A stretch of DNA of 17,030 nucleotides. Source: JABMMZ01 sp964600345. Lineage in GTDB: Bacteria; Bacteroidota; Bacteroidia; NS11-12g; UBA955. The notes below the pieces were generated by a model. It was given only the letters and a program-made list of their open reading frames with translations, searched no databases and was not told where the DNA came from. Position numbers and translations under genes: made by a program. The stretch is from the NCBI GenBank assembly GCA_964600345.1, contig CAZRKA010000065.1, positions 1 to 17,030 of the forward strand, written 5' to 3'. This document shows positions 1 through 6,742 of this stretch, one piece after another. The stretch's first letter is position 1; each line of letters opens with the position of its first letter.

Positions 1-316
1 CTCCATAAACTCCGTGAGCTATTGGAAAAAATACATCGACACTGAGACTGTCTTCAATGTTTGACTTGTATCTTAAAGGTCTGGCATCGAATGGCAATAT
101 ACAAAGTACTTCATGTTCTGCAGAATTGCCAATTTCTATCCCTTCTGTAAACAAGGACTCCCCTTTAAGATGATACCAAATACCTTCGCGTGATATGCCG
201 ATTACAACAATATTGAATTCTGAAGTATCGAGTGCTTTGTAAATATTGCGCGAAGACACTATTGCCACATCGTGCTCAGGAGATTTTCCACCGGTAATGA
301 TTGCCACCGTTTTCAT
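1..316 (-). CDS. ddl: D-alanine--D-alanine ligase, N-terminal part (runs off the left edge)
   Basis: ATP-grasp enzyme that joins two D-alanines for the peptidoglycan precursor pentapeptide in the cytoplasm. I translated 105 codons by hand from the ATG at 316. Residues 6-16 read IITGGKSPEHD, matching the Gly-rich start and the substrate-binding S(A/P)EH(E/D) motif of the Ddl N-terminal domain. The last visible residues, FFPIAHGVYG, match the family motif VFPxLHGxxGEDG. The remaining two thirds, with the ATP-grasp domain, lies outside the window. A TAnnTTTG element at 321-328 ends only four bases before the ATG, and a terminator at 371-406 separates the gene from the one upstream, so it probably has its own transcript. 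Seen: motifs and frame. Known: the Ddl family. I am confident of the family; Ddl and its Van ligase relatives cannot be told apart from this part alone. Confidence 0.88.
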   Translation of the reverse strand, partial: MKTVAIITGGKSPEHDVAIVSSRNIYKALDTSEFNIVVIGISREGIWYHLKGESLFTEGIEIGNSAEHEVLCILPFDARPLRYKSNIEDSLSVDVFFPIAHGVYG

Positions 317-320
317 AGAG

Positions 321-328
321 CAAAAATA
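321..328 (-). promoter_or_regulatory. Putative -7 promoter element of ddl
   Basis: Reads TATTTTTG on the minus strand, an exact match to the Bacteroidetes -7 consensus TAnnTTTG. No TTTG is seen at the expected 19-21 bases further upstream, so the match is one-sided. The ATG at 316 starts five bases after it, which would give an almost leaderless mRNA. Confidence 0.35.
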
Positions 329-370
329 ATCGAATTGCAGTAAGAGCTTTGCCGAAAATATCCACCTGCA

Positions 371-406
371 CAATAAAAAATGTCTCCAATATTGCTATTG
401 AAGACA
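371..406 (-). terminator. Rho-independent terminator after the T9SS-sorted protein gene
   Basis: On the minus strand two 11-base arms (396-406 and 381-391) pair around a GCAA loop and are followed directly by six T. The single imperfect pair is G-U on the minus-strand RNA but C-A on the plus strand, so the structure favours minus-strand transcription. It lies 40 bases after the stop of the 446-1279 gene and before ddl. Confidence 0.8.
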
Positions 407-445
407 CTTTTCAGGTTAAAACCAGCTTATAATAGTGCGTTATAT

Positions 446-1279
446 CTATTTCGGATTTACCAGTATTTTAAGGTTGACCAGTTCAAATCCGGTGTTAATC
501 TGTAAGGTATAAACACCGGGAGCTAAGGTAGTAACTGAAACTGTATTCCCGCCTGACTCAAGTGCATCGGATTGCACGAGTCTGCCATCAAGGGTATAAA
601 TACTATAATCTGCCTGCACAGTTTCATTCAGTGTAATGTTAAGTATATCATTAACCGGATTTGGGTATACATTTATTAAAGATCTTCCAATCAAGTCCAA
701 ACCTGAAGTATTGCACTGCCCCACTTTTACCCAGCGTGTTTTCTGAGTTTTATTCCCGCTGCCGTCTACAGCCTCATAAACTTCGGTGTATAAGCCAGCC
801 ACATTGGGATTGACATTGGAAAAAATCCGGATCAGAGAAACCTGTCCCTGTGAATAGTAATTATCGCTTACTGTTGCTGCCACACTATTATATGGTGTCG
901 AAATCCGGTGGCATACTGTATCTGCTGTATTAAGTGAAATCTGAGGAGGAATACAATCGTCAACTCTATAGACTATATTAAGCACCCTTTTGTTGCCGTT
1001 ACTGTCTGTGGCCTCGTATTGTACAGGGTAACTTTTTCGTATCATTGTGTTTACGGGTCCGTTGAATCCCCATGTCTTGCTGACTGTTATGCTCGACATA
1101 TCAGACTGATTGTCGGAAATAATCAGTTTTTCAACCCAAACATTGCCGATTTGTATACATAAAGTGTCGGTCCAGTTTATCTCGATACTGGGCGGTATGG
1201 TATCTTTCTGAGCAAAGGCATTGCTTAATAGAAAAAAGGCAGAAAGCATTAATGAGTTTTTTAGAGTAAAGTTTTTCAT
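446..1279 (-). CDS. Secreted protein with two Ig-like (DUF5011-type) repeats and a type IX sorting domain
   Basis: Predicted 277-residue exported protein. Residues 1-23 form a Sec signal peptide (basic start, hydrophobic core, AFA before Gln24). Residues about 29-109 and 111-189 are two copies of a beta-sandwich repeat. Each begins with PP, has DT-x-C near its start, a Y-x-(A)-x-D-x-x-GN motif, and ends with a second Cys. Residues about 202-277 (INVYPNPVND, then DGRLV and LAPGVYTLQI) are a type A Por/T9SS C-terminal sorting signal, so the protein is probably moved across the outer membrane and released or anchored. I chose the ATG at 1279 rather than the TTG at 1303: the ATG gives a normal signal peptide, and the TTG falls inside a promoter-like element. 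The ligand or role is unknown. Adhesion or scaffolding is only a guess from the Ig-like fold. Confidence 0.88.
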   Translation of the reverse strand: MKNFTLKNSLMLSAFFLLSNAFAQKDTIPPSIEINWTDTLCIQIGNVWVEKLIISDNQSDMSSITVSKTWGFNGPVNTMIRKSYPVQYEATDSNGNKRVLNIVYRVDDCIPPQISLNTADTVCHRISTPYNSVAATVSDNYYSQGQVSLIRIFSNVNPNVAGLYTEVYEAVDGSGNKTQKTRWVKVGQCNTSGLDLIGRSLINVYPNPVNDILNITLNETVQADYSIYTLDGRLVQSDALESGGNTVSVTTLAPGVYTLQINTGFELVNLKILVNPK

Positions 1280-1300
1280 ACTAAATAGGGTTTTGTTATT

Positions 1301-1308
1301 CAAAGTTA
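1301..1308 (-). promoter_or_regulatory. Putative -7 promoter element of the T9SS-sorted protein gene
   Basis: TAACTTTG on the minus strand matches TAnnTTTG exactly and ends 21 bases before the ATG at 1279. A TTG lies 28 bases upstream, further than the usual 19-21, so a -33 partner is not clear. The element overlaps the in-frame TTG at 1303, arguing against that codon as a start. Confidence 0.45.
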
Positions 1309-1335
1309 GAAATTCATTCTGTTAATCTGTACATT

Positions 1336-1370
1336 ACAATTGAATCATTGCAATTTCATGATTGAATTGT
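1336..1370. repeat. 13-base inverted repeat in the promoter region (operator or hairpin)
   Basis: Arms 1336-1348 and 1358-1370 are reverse complements at 12 of 13 positions (one G-G clash) around a 9-base centre. It sits about 30-60 bases upstream of the -7 element of the T9SS-sorted protein gene and about 70 bases beyond the amidohydrolase stop. There is no T-tract, so it is not a standard terminator; a regulator site or RNA hairpin is possible. The region is AT-rich, which raises the chance of a random match. Confidence 0.4.
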
Positions 1371-1440
1371 GACCTTATCATGACAAATTATTCAGAATTA
1401 TGATAGTTAACAGACAATACTATCAGTATACAGATAATAT

Positions 1441-2619
1441 TTATTGAAGAGACTTAAAGGCAAGGTAAGCCATCAGACCTGCTCCTGTCTCAAATGCGTC
1501 TTCGTCAATATCAAATTTATTGGTATGCACTGCAGAAACAATACCTTTTGCTTCATTGCGTGTTCCAAGACGATAGAAACATGCCGGTACTTCCTGACTG
1601 TAATAAGCGAAATCTTCGGCTGCCATCCATATATCAAGGGCTTCAACATGCCGGTTTCCCAAATAGGAATTAGCATGTTCCCACAGCATTTCAGTCAGTT
1701 TTTCATCATTTTTAAGAAAAGGATATCCATTTTCTATTCTGACTTCAGCATTTGCTCCATACATTTCTGCAGTTGAAACCGCTATTTTTCTGATAAGTTC
1801 TTTTGCTTCAGCCCTCCATTTTTCATCCAGAGTGCGCAAGGTTCCTTCAAAACTGACGGCATTAGGAATCACATTTGTTGCACCACCGTCAGAATTAATT
1901 TTGCCGAAAGAGAGAACAGTTGGCAATATTGGTTTGGCCTTGCGACTAACAACCTGTTGCAGAGCAACAATAATCTGGGCCGAAATTGCAACCGGATCTA
2001 TGCATAGGTGCGGCATAGCCCCATGCCCCCCTTTACCGTTCACCGTGATATATATTTCATCCGTACTGGCCATGTACAGTCCTTTTCTGAATCCGACATT
2101 TCCGGTATCGATAAAAGGCATCACGTGTTGTCCGATAATGGCATCTACTTTAGGATTTTCCAGAACGCCTTCTTTTATTAAAAGACTGGCACCACCCGGC
2201 AACTTTTCTTCTCCCGGCTGAAATATGAGTTTGACATTTCCTTTAAGTTCATCCTTAAGGGTGCATAAAATACTGGCAGCACCCAGCAAAGAAGCTGTGT
2301 GTACATCGTGACCGCAGGCATGCATTACACCTGGATTCTTTGAGGTGTATGGTTTATCATTCTTCTCCTGAATTGGCAGAGCGTCGAGGTCGGCCCTCAA
2401 AGCGATGGTTTGACCCTCTTTTGCACCTTCTATCATTGCCCATACACCGGTTCCTGAAATTCTGTGAGTTTTGAGTCCTAGTTTTTGCAAATAGTTTTCC
2501 ACCAAAGCAGCGGTTCTTTCTTCATTGAAAGACAGCTCAGGATGGCTGTGAATATCATGCCTGATAGCGATTAACTCGGATTTTATGTCTCTTGCCAGTG
2601 ATTTTATTCTTTCTTCCAT
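1441..2619 (-). CDS. M20 family metallo-amidohydrolase (N-acyl amino acid / hippurate hydrolase type)
   Basis: Cytoplasmic zinc-dependent hydrolase of 392 residues, the usual length for the HipO/IAA-amino-acid hydrolase branch of peptidase family M20, which cleaves N-acyl or N-aryl amino acids. Visible motifs in order: RHDIHSHPELSFNE (20-33), RADLDALP (75-82), HACGHDVHT (100-108), QPGEE (134-138), GQH (163-165), GGHGAMPH (197-204) and HTN near residue 366. By family knowledge Cys102, His104, Glu138, His165 and the His of HTN bind the metals, Glu137 is the catalytic base, and His199 completes the active site across the dimer. All are present, so the enzyme should be active. It starts at an ATG and is divergent from a lipoprotein gene with 62 bases between them. 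The substrate cannot be read from sequence. Confidence 0.93.
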   Translation of the reverse strand: MEERIKSLARDIKSELIAIRHDIHSHPELSFNEERTAALVENYLQKLGLKTHRISGTGVWAMIEGAKEGQTIALRADLDALPIQEKNDKPYTSKNPGVMHACGHDVHTASLLGAASILCTLKDELKGNVKLIFQPGEEKLPGGASLLIKEGVLENPKVDAIIGQHVMPFIDTGNVGFRKGLYMASTDEIYITVNGKGGHGAMPHLCIDPVAISAQIIVALQQVVSRKAKPILPTVLSFGKINSDGGATNVIPNAVSFEGTLRTLDEKWRAEAKELIRKIAVSTAEMYGANAEVRIENGYPFLKNDEKLTEMLWEHANSYLGNRHVEALDIWMAAEDFAYYSQEVPACFYRLGTRNEAKGIVSAVHTNKFDIDEDAFETGAGLMAYLAFKSLQ

Positions 2620-2640
2620 CTTATTGTGCTTGCATCAATA

Positions 2641-2672
2641 TTTGAATCAATGCTAAAAATTCCTCAAATTTG
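2641..2672 (+). promoter_or_regulatory. Putative promoter of the lipoprotein gene
   Basis: TTTG at 2641-2644, a 20-base spacer, then CAAATTTG at 2665-2672, one base off TAnnTTTG. The ATG at 2682 starts ten bases after the element ends, so the predicted leader is only a few bases. The divergent amidohydrolase gene must have its promoter in the same 62-base gap, but I see no clear one. Confidence 0.45.
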
Positions 2673-2681
2673 CACTTTTAA

Positions 2682-3275
2682 ATGAAAGCAATCAACTTAT
2701 TTGTTCTTAATATTCTCCTTATATGTTTATTTGTTTCCTGCAAGCCTCAGGATCAGCAACAGCACGATCTTGATCCTAGCAGTAAAGCGTATTTTGAGAT
2801 TAAGAACAATTCAAAGTTCATATTTACAGAAATTTCTGATACCAATATCAGCATAGAATACAATTCGGGCAATTTTAACAACAACAGAGCCAATCCCGAT
2901 ATTGAGAACAGCGAAATCATGTTTTATGAACTTACTGCAGCAGGGCAACCTAAATTTACCGTCAGATGCCAGTCGGGCGGCACACAGTTCAAAGATCAGA
3001 TAGCATTGGTAACCAATGTCAACGACTCGACAGTGATAGGACCTGTATTCTTCAATCTGGGTGGCACATTTGGTCCGGGACAAAACAGCGGAGACTCTGT
3101 TTTCCAATATCCGAACTACACCATTGGATCAACTATATATACTGATGTCATAAGAATTAAAATGCTGAATAATATCAGGTATTACGAAGTATTCTTTGCC
3201 AAGAAAATCGGCCTGATTGCCAGAAAAGAAAAATCCGGCAAATTCTATTACGTCAAGCGTTACCGCTTATCCTGA
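2682..3275 (+). CDS. Hypothetical lipoprotein
   Basis: A 197-residue protein not recognised as any named family. Residues 1-20 are a lipoprotein signal: MKAINLF, a hydrophobic core, and the lipobox LFVSC with Cys20 as the lipid-bearing residue. The mature part starts with a Gln/Asp-rich linker (KPQDQQQHDLD) and then has alternating polar and hydrophobic stretches with many Asn, Tyr and Phe, typical of an all-beta periplasmic or surface domain. It is the only plus-strand gene in the window. Its last 16 bases overlap the end of cmk on the other strand. No neighbouring gene suggests a pathway. The signal and continuous frame make it a real gene; the function is unknown. Confidence 0.8.
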   Translation: MKAINLFVLNILLICLFVSCKPQDQQQHDLDPSSKAYFEIKNNSKFIFTEISDTNISIEYNSGNFNNNRANPDIENSEIMFYELTAAGQPKFTVRCQSGGTQFKDQIALVTNVNDSTVIGPVFFNLGGTFGPGQNSGDSVFQYPNYTIGSTIYTDVIRIKMLNNIRYYEVFFAKKIGLIARKEKSGKFYYVKRYRLS

Positions 3276-3949
3276 ATCCGTTGAATTGCCAGTTTGTAAG
3301 CAAATTCTGCCTGATCTTCCTTACTTAATTCAGAATTATCCAGCAAAATAGCATCATCTGCCATTTTAAGCGGACTATTGGCTCTTGCACTGTCTTCCCT
3401 GTCTCTGCTGTTTAAATTATTCAATACCTCTTCGAATGAGATATTGACACCTTTGGAAGAAAGTTCCTTATAGCGTCGCATTGCCCTTACTTCCGGTCTT
3501 GCGGTCATGAATATTTTCAACTCAGCATCCGGAAATACAACAGTTCCGATGTCCCTGCCATCCATAACCACTCCTTTTTCTTTCCCGATTAGTCTTTGTT
3601 GTTCTACCAGATAAGTTCTTACCTCGGCAATTTTACTTACCCGGCTTACAAGTTCACTTACTTCCATTGAACGGATTTGATCTTCCACATCGGCACCATT
3701 CAGCAAGGTATGATAAAAATCTCTTTCGGGATTATGCCTGAAGCTTATTTTTAAATCAGGGAGCAAAGACAATACTTTCTTTGTGTCATCTGCATCAACA
3801 CGTTTATCAATAATGGCAAAAGTTAGCACCCTGTACATTGCTCCAGTATCAATAAAAATATAGTTGAGCCTGCGGGCAAGATTCTTGGCAAGGGTTCCTT
3901 TTCCGCAACTGGAAAACCCGTCGATTGCTATGTTGATTTTTTTATCCAA
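3260..3949 (-). CDS. cmk: Cytidylate kinase
   Basis: Phosphorylates CMP and dCMP with ATP in the cytoplasm for RNA, DNA and phospholipid synthesis. The 229 residues match the usual length. The Walker A loop is GFSSCGKGT (11-19), followed by DTGAMYR (34-40), the nucleotide-binding DGRDIGT (130-136), MTARPEVRAMRR (148-159) and the family signature SRDREDSAR...SPL...ADDA (181-200). The start is a TTG at 3949: MDKKINIAIDG lines up with the normal N-terminus, and there is no ATG nearby. It follows the cysteine desulfurase stop with one codon between (TGA TAT TTG) in the same frame, so translational coupling is likely. The 3' end overlaps the convergent lipoprotein gene by 16 bases. Confidence 0.95.
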   Translation of the reverse strand: MDKKINIAIDGFSSCGKGTLAKNLARRLNYIFIDTGAMYRVLTFAIIDKRVDADDTKKVLSLLPDLKISFRHNPERDFYHTLLNGADVEDQIRSMEVSELVSRVSKIAEVRTYLVEQQRLIGKEKGVVMDGRDIGTVVFPDAELKIFMTARPEVRAMRRYKELSSKGVNISFEEVLNNLNSRDREDSARANSPLKMADDAILLDNSELSKEDQAEFAYKLAIQRIQDKR

Positions 3950-3952
3950 ATA

Positions 3953-5092
3953 TCAGGAAGATTGGGCTGTCGAAAACAGTGTCTGTATAAAACTTAATGC
4001 GTAATCAACTTCCTCTTTTGTATTGGATTTTCCGAATGAAAATCTCACAGGTGCATGGTCCAGATTCCGGCCTATTGCCCTGATAACATGCGAACCTGCA
4101 TTGCTTCCTGAACTGCATGCACTTCCTCCGGAAACGGCAATACCGTTCAAATCAAAACTGAAAAGCAGAATGTCGGTGGCCAGCTCAGGTGGAAAAGCAA
4201 GACTCAGTACTGTATACAAACTGCTGCCCTCCGGGTCTCCATTGAAACCCACAGCCGGAAAACGTTCTTTTACCCTTTCTATCATGTAATTTCGAAGGGA
4301 TGTAATATGAGAACTTTTCTTGTCGATATCCCTGTATGAAATCTCCATGGCTTTGGCCAGTCCTACAATACCGTATACATTTTCAGTTCCCGCTCTCATA
4401 TCCCTCTCCTGAGAACCTCCGGTTATTAAAGGTTTAATTCTGTTTTTCTTATTGTGATATAAGAATCCGACGCCTTTCGGACCATTAAATTTATGTGCGG
4501 CACCAACAGCAAAATCCAGATCAGTTTTTTGAAAATCGAATTTGTAATGTGCCATAGACTGAACAGTATCACTGTGAAACAATGCGCCATTGATTCGGCA
4601 TAATGCACTTACGGCATTTAAGTCAAGCAGATTGCCTACTTCGTTGTTTCCATGCATCAAACTAACCAATACATTGGTATTTGCCTTTATGAGTTCCTCG
4701 AGGTGGTTTAAATCAATATGGCCATTGGGAAGCAGATTTACGAAATGCAGTTTAACTTTACCTGCAGCGGCCAGTTCTTCGGCAGTATGCAGAACTGCGT
4801 GATGTTCTATGGCTGAGGTAATGATGTTTTTAACCCCAAGTGTGTCTGCACTGCAGCGCAGGGCCATGTTATCGGCTTCCGTTCCTCCTGAAGTGAAAAT
4901 TATTTCGCCGGGTGATACATTCAGCAGATTGGCAATAGTTTTACGGCTAGTTTCCAGATGAGCTTTAACTTTTCTGCCGTATGAATGAGATGAGGAAGGA
5001 TTGCCGAAATCATCTCTCAGCACAGGCAGCATGGCTTCAAAAACCTCTTTATCCAGAGGTGTTGTGGCAGCATGGTCGAAATACACTTTCAT
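3953..5092 (-). CDS. Cysteine desulfurase, NifS/IscS class (PLP enzyme)
   Basis: Takes sulfur from L-cysteine as a persulfide and gives alanine, supplying Fe-S cluster assembly or tRNA thiolation. The 379 residues fit the class I family. Visible features: YFDHAATTP at the N-terminus (4-12), TSGGTEADN (67-75) for phosphate binding, EHH (96-98) with the ring-stacking His, MHGNNEVG (146-153), HSDTVQS (173-179) with the Asp that contacts the PLP nitrogen, AAHKFNGPKG (198-207) with the PLP Lys201, and GGSACSSGS (322-330) with the catalytic Cys326. It lies in a tight run: the agmatinase-family stop is separated from its ATG by one codon and cmk follows by one codon. No scaffold gene (iscU/sufU) is adjacent, so whether it serves Fe-S assembly, tRNA thiolation or both stays open. 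Confidence 0.93.
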   Translation of the reverse strand: MKVYFDHAATTPLDKEVFEAMLPVLRDDFGNPSSSHSYGRKVKAHLETSRKTIANLLNVSPGEIIFTSGGTEADNMALRCSADTLGVKNIITSAIEHHAVLHTAEELAAAGKVKLHFVNLLPNGHIDLNHLEELIKANTNVLVSLMHGNNEVGNLLDLNAVSALCRINGALFHSDTVQSMAHYKFDFQKTDLDFAVGAAHKFNGPKGVGFLYHNKKNRIKPLITGGSQERDMRAGTENVYGIVGLAKAMEISYRDIDKKSSHITSLRNYMIERVKERFPAVGFNGDPEGSSLYTVLSLAFPPELATDILLFSFDLNGIAVSGGSACSSGSNAGSHVIRAIGRNLDHAPVRFSFGKSNTKEEVDYALSFIQTLFSTAQSS

Positions 5093-5095
5093 ATT

Positions 5096-5992
5096 TTATA
5101 ATTTTTGATAGTGACAACAATAACCCAGTATTTTATAAAGCAATTTTGCAAGATTGAATTGAGTGAGTATCTCACCCTCCTTTGGTGCACATTCAACAAT
5201 ATCAAATCCGATAATTTGTTTTTTTTCTGCCACCAGTTTCAGGAATTTAAGTCCCTGATGCCAGAGCAAACCACCCGGTTCGGCTGTTCCTACAGCGGGC
5301 ATTACCGACGGGTCAAATCCATCTGCATCTATGGTGATATAAACCTTGTCTTCCATCCCGGATATACAATCAAGCATCCACTGGTCGCCATCCTGTATCA
5401 TATGAGCGTACCAGGTATTGATTAAAGGTGAGGATTGTATGAGATCGTATTCTTCTTTGCACTGAGCCCTGATTCCAACCTGACAAACAGGTAAACCCAG
5501 TTCGTGTATCCTGGCAAGCACACTGGCATGCGAGTATGGATTATCGTGATAAGCCATTCTGAGATCACTGTGGGCATCGATTTGCAGGACTGTGAATTTT
5601 TCGTGTTTTGCTTTAAATGCTTTTACAAATCCAAGACTGACCGTGTGTTCTGCCCCAAGCGAAACAACAAATTTATCATTGTTGAGGTGCATCGAAGTTT
5701 CTTTCTCAATCAGGTCAATTGCATCTTTATCTACTTTTCCTGTAAAATCCATCGGGTCGAGGGTTGCAATTCCTGTTTTTTTATAAGCTTCCTGAGCTGT
5801 TTCTTCATCAAAGAATTCAACATAGTGACTGGCTTCAATAATGGCCTGAGGCCCCAGATTACTTCCCTGAAGATAAGAAGAAGTGTATTCGTATGGTGCT
5901 GATTGAATGACTACCTTACTGGTAGAGTATTCGAATAGAGCAGAATCTGTAATACCCAGAAAATTCTGTTCCGTGCCTAATGATTTTATCAA
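5096..5992 (-). CDS. speB: Agmatinase / arginase-family ureohydrolase
   Basis: Mn-dependent enzyme of the ureohydrolase family, most likely hydrolysing agmatine to putrescine and urea in polyamine synthesis. The 298 residues contain the expected metal motifs: GAEHT (113-117, His116), DAHSD (139-143, with Asp139, His141 and Asp143) and DADGFDP (222-228, Asp222 and Asp224), then SHAS (154-157) and the C-terminal FDIVECAP (263-270). The first motif is usually GGDHS; Ala and Glu at these places are a mild change next to the ligand. N-terminal PYEYTSSYLQGSNLGP matches the substrate-pocket region of bacterial agmatinases. The start is TTG at 5992; an in-frame TAA lies four codons upstream and no ATG is near. 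It follows efp by 79 bases. A related ureohydrolase (guanidinobutyrase, formiminoglutamase) is possible. Confidence 0.85.
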   Translation of the reverse strand: MIKSLGTEQNFLGITDSALFEYSTSKVVIQSAPYEYTSSYLQGSNLGPQAIIEASHYVEFFDEETAQEAYKKTGIATLDPMDFTGKVDKDAIDLIEKETSMHLNNDKFVVSLGAEHTVSLGFVKAFKAKHEKFTVLQIDAHSDLRMAYHDNPYSHASVLARIHELGLPVCQVGIRAQCKEEYDLIQSSPLINTWYAHMIQDGDQWMLDCISGMEDKVYITIDADGFDPSVMPAVGTAEPGGLLWHQGLKFLKLVAEKKQIIGFDIVECAPKEGEILTQFNLAKLLYKILGYCCHYQKL

Positions 5993-6071
5993 AAGAATTA
6001 AAGTTTAGATGATATAATTATCAGATTGCCATTTCAGAATTATAAAAATCCGGCAAAGGCAATTCATTTGT

Positions 6072-6635
6072 TTATTTTACTCTTTCCACATACTGAATTG
6101 TACGCAGATCAATTTTAATCTTGTCGCCGTTATCTACAAAAAGCGGCACCATGATCTGGGCTCCACCTTCTACAGTAGCCGGTTTAAGGGTATTGGTTGC
6201 AGTATCTCCTCTAACACCTGGTTCAGTGTAAATAACTTCCAGTTCGACATGCGTAGGAGGTTGGGCGCCTATCGGGCTGTCACCTTCTTCAAAAGTTACA
6301 AGCACCGTCATTCCTTCGGTCATAAAAGGTGCAGCATCTCCAAAAAAAGCAAGCGGAATACTGTATTGCTCAAAGCTTTCGTTGTCCATGCAAACGAGGG
6401 CATCACCTTCCTTGTATAAATATGAAAGCTCTCTTACTTCAACTCTTATTATATCTACCTTTTCGCCGGGGTTGAATCTGTATTCAACAGATTTTCCTGT
6501 TTTGGCGTTTTTCATTTTGCCCTGATAGAATGCCCTTAGATTACCGGGCGTGCGGTGAATGTATTCCACGATTTGTACCAATTCACCGTTATGACGGATG
6601 TATTGGCCAACTGATAAATCTGATGCTGTTGCCAT
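6072..6635 (-). CDS. efp: Elongation factor P
   Basis: Binds between the ribosomal P and E sites and relieves stalling at proline runs. The 187 residues cover the three domains: KOW-like (about 1-63), OB (about 66-128) and C-terminal OB (about 130-187), with the signature EPGVRGDTATN...KPATVEGGA and the ending YVERVK. The tip loop of domain I reads RTPGNLRAF (28-36). Asn32 stands where E. coli EF-P has Lys34, which is beta-lysylated; Arg34 stands two residues further on. So neither the EpmA-type lysine nor the EarP-type arginine is in the standard place. It starts at ATG 6635 with a promoter-like site just upstream, and is followed 79 bases later by the agmatinase-family gene, possibly in one transcript. 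Confidence 0.95.
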   Translation of the reverse strand: MATASDLSVGQYIRHNGELVQIVEYIHRTPGNLRAFYQGKMKNAKTGKSVEYRFNPGEKVDIIRVEVRELSYLYKEGDALVCMDNESFEQYSIPLAFFGDAAPFMTEGMTVLVTFEEGDSPIGAQPPTHVELEVIYTEPGVRGDTATNTLKPATVEGGAQIMVPLFVDNGDKIKIDLRTIQYVERVK

Positions 6636-6649
6636 ATGATATTAAATTG

Positions 6650-6681
6650 CGAAATTATAACGAATTCGCTGCATTACCAAA
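6650..6681 (-). promoter_or_regulatory. efp: Putative promoter of efp
   Basis: On the minus strand TTTG (6681-6678), a 20-base spacer, then TAATTTCG (6657-6650), one base off TAnnTTTG. It ends 14 bases before the efp ATG, so the leader would be under ten bases. It could drive efp and the three genes after it. Confidence 0.5.
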
Positions 6682-6700
6682 CTATGAAAACACGCCCAAA

Positions 6701-6730
6701 AATTAAAATACCGGCTATGGTAATTTTTAA
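6701..6730 (-). terminator. Weak terminator-like hairpin between the cytochrome c gene and efp
   Basis: TACC (6709-6712) pairs with GGTA (6719-6722), and A/T-rich flanks on both sides can extend the stem after one A-A clash. On the minus strand it is followed by TTTTAATTTTT. The core is only four pairs, so this is a weak call. Its place, 12 bases or more past the cytochrome stop and before the efp promoter, fits a terminator. Confidence 0.35.
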
Positions 6731-6742
6731 TCTTCCGATAAA

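Noticed and set aside
1401..1425. A 7-base exact inverted repeat just past the amidohydrolase stop, considered as its terminator.
   Set aside because: The stem is short and A/T-rich, the loop is 11 bases, and no T-run follows on the minus strand.
1832..2221. A 129-codon plus-strand frame opposite the M20 amidohydrolase.
   Set aside because: Mirror of a conserved gene with unnatural Pro/Ser/Cys composition; the minus-strand frame carries all the metal-binding motifs.
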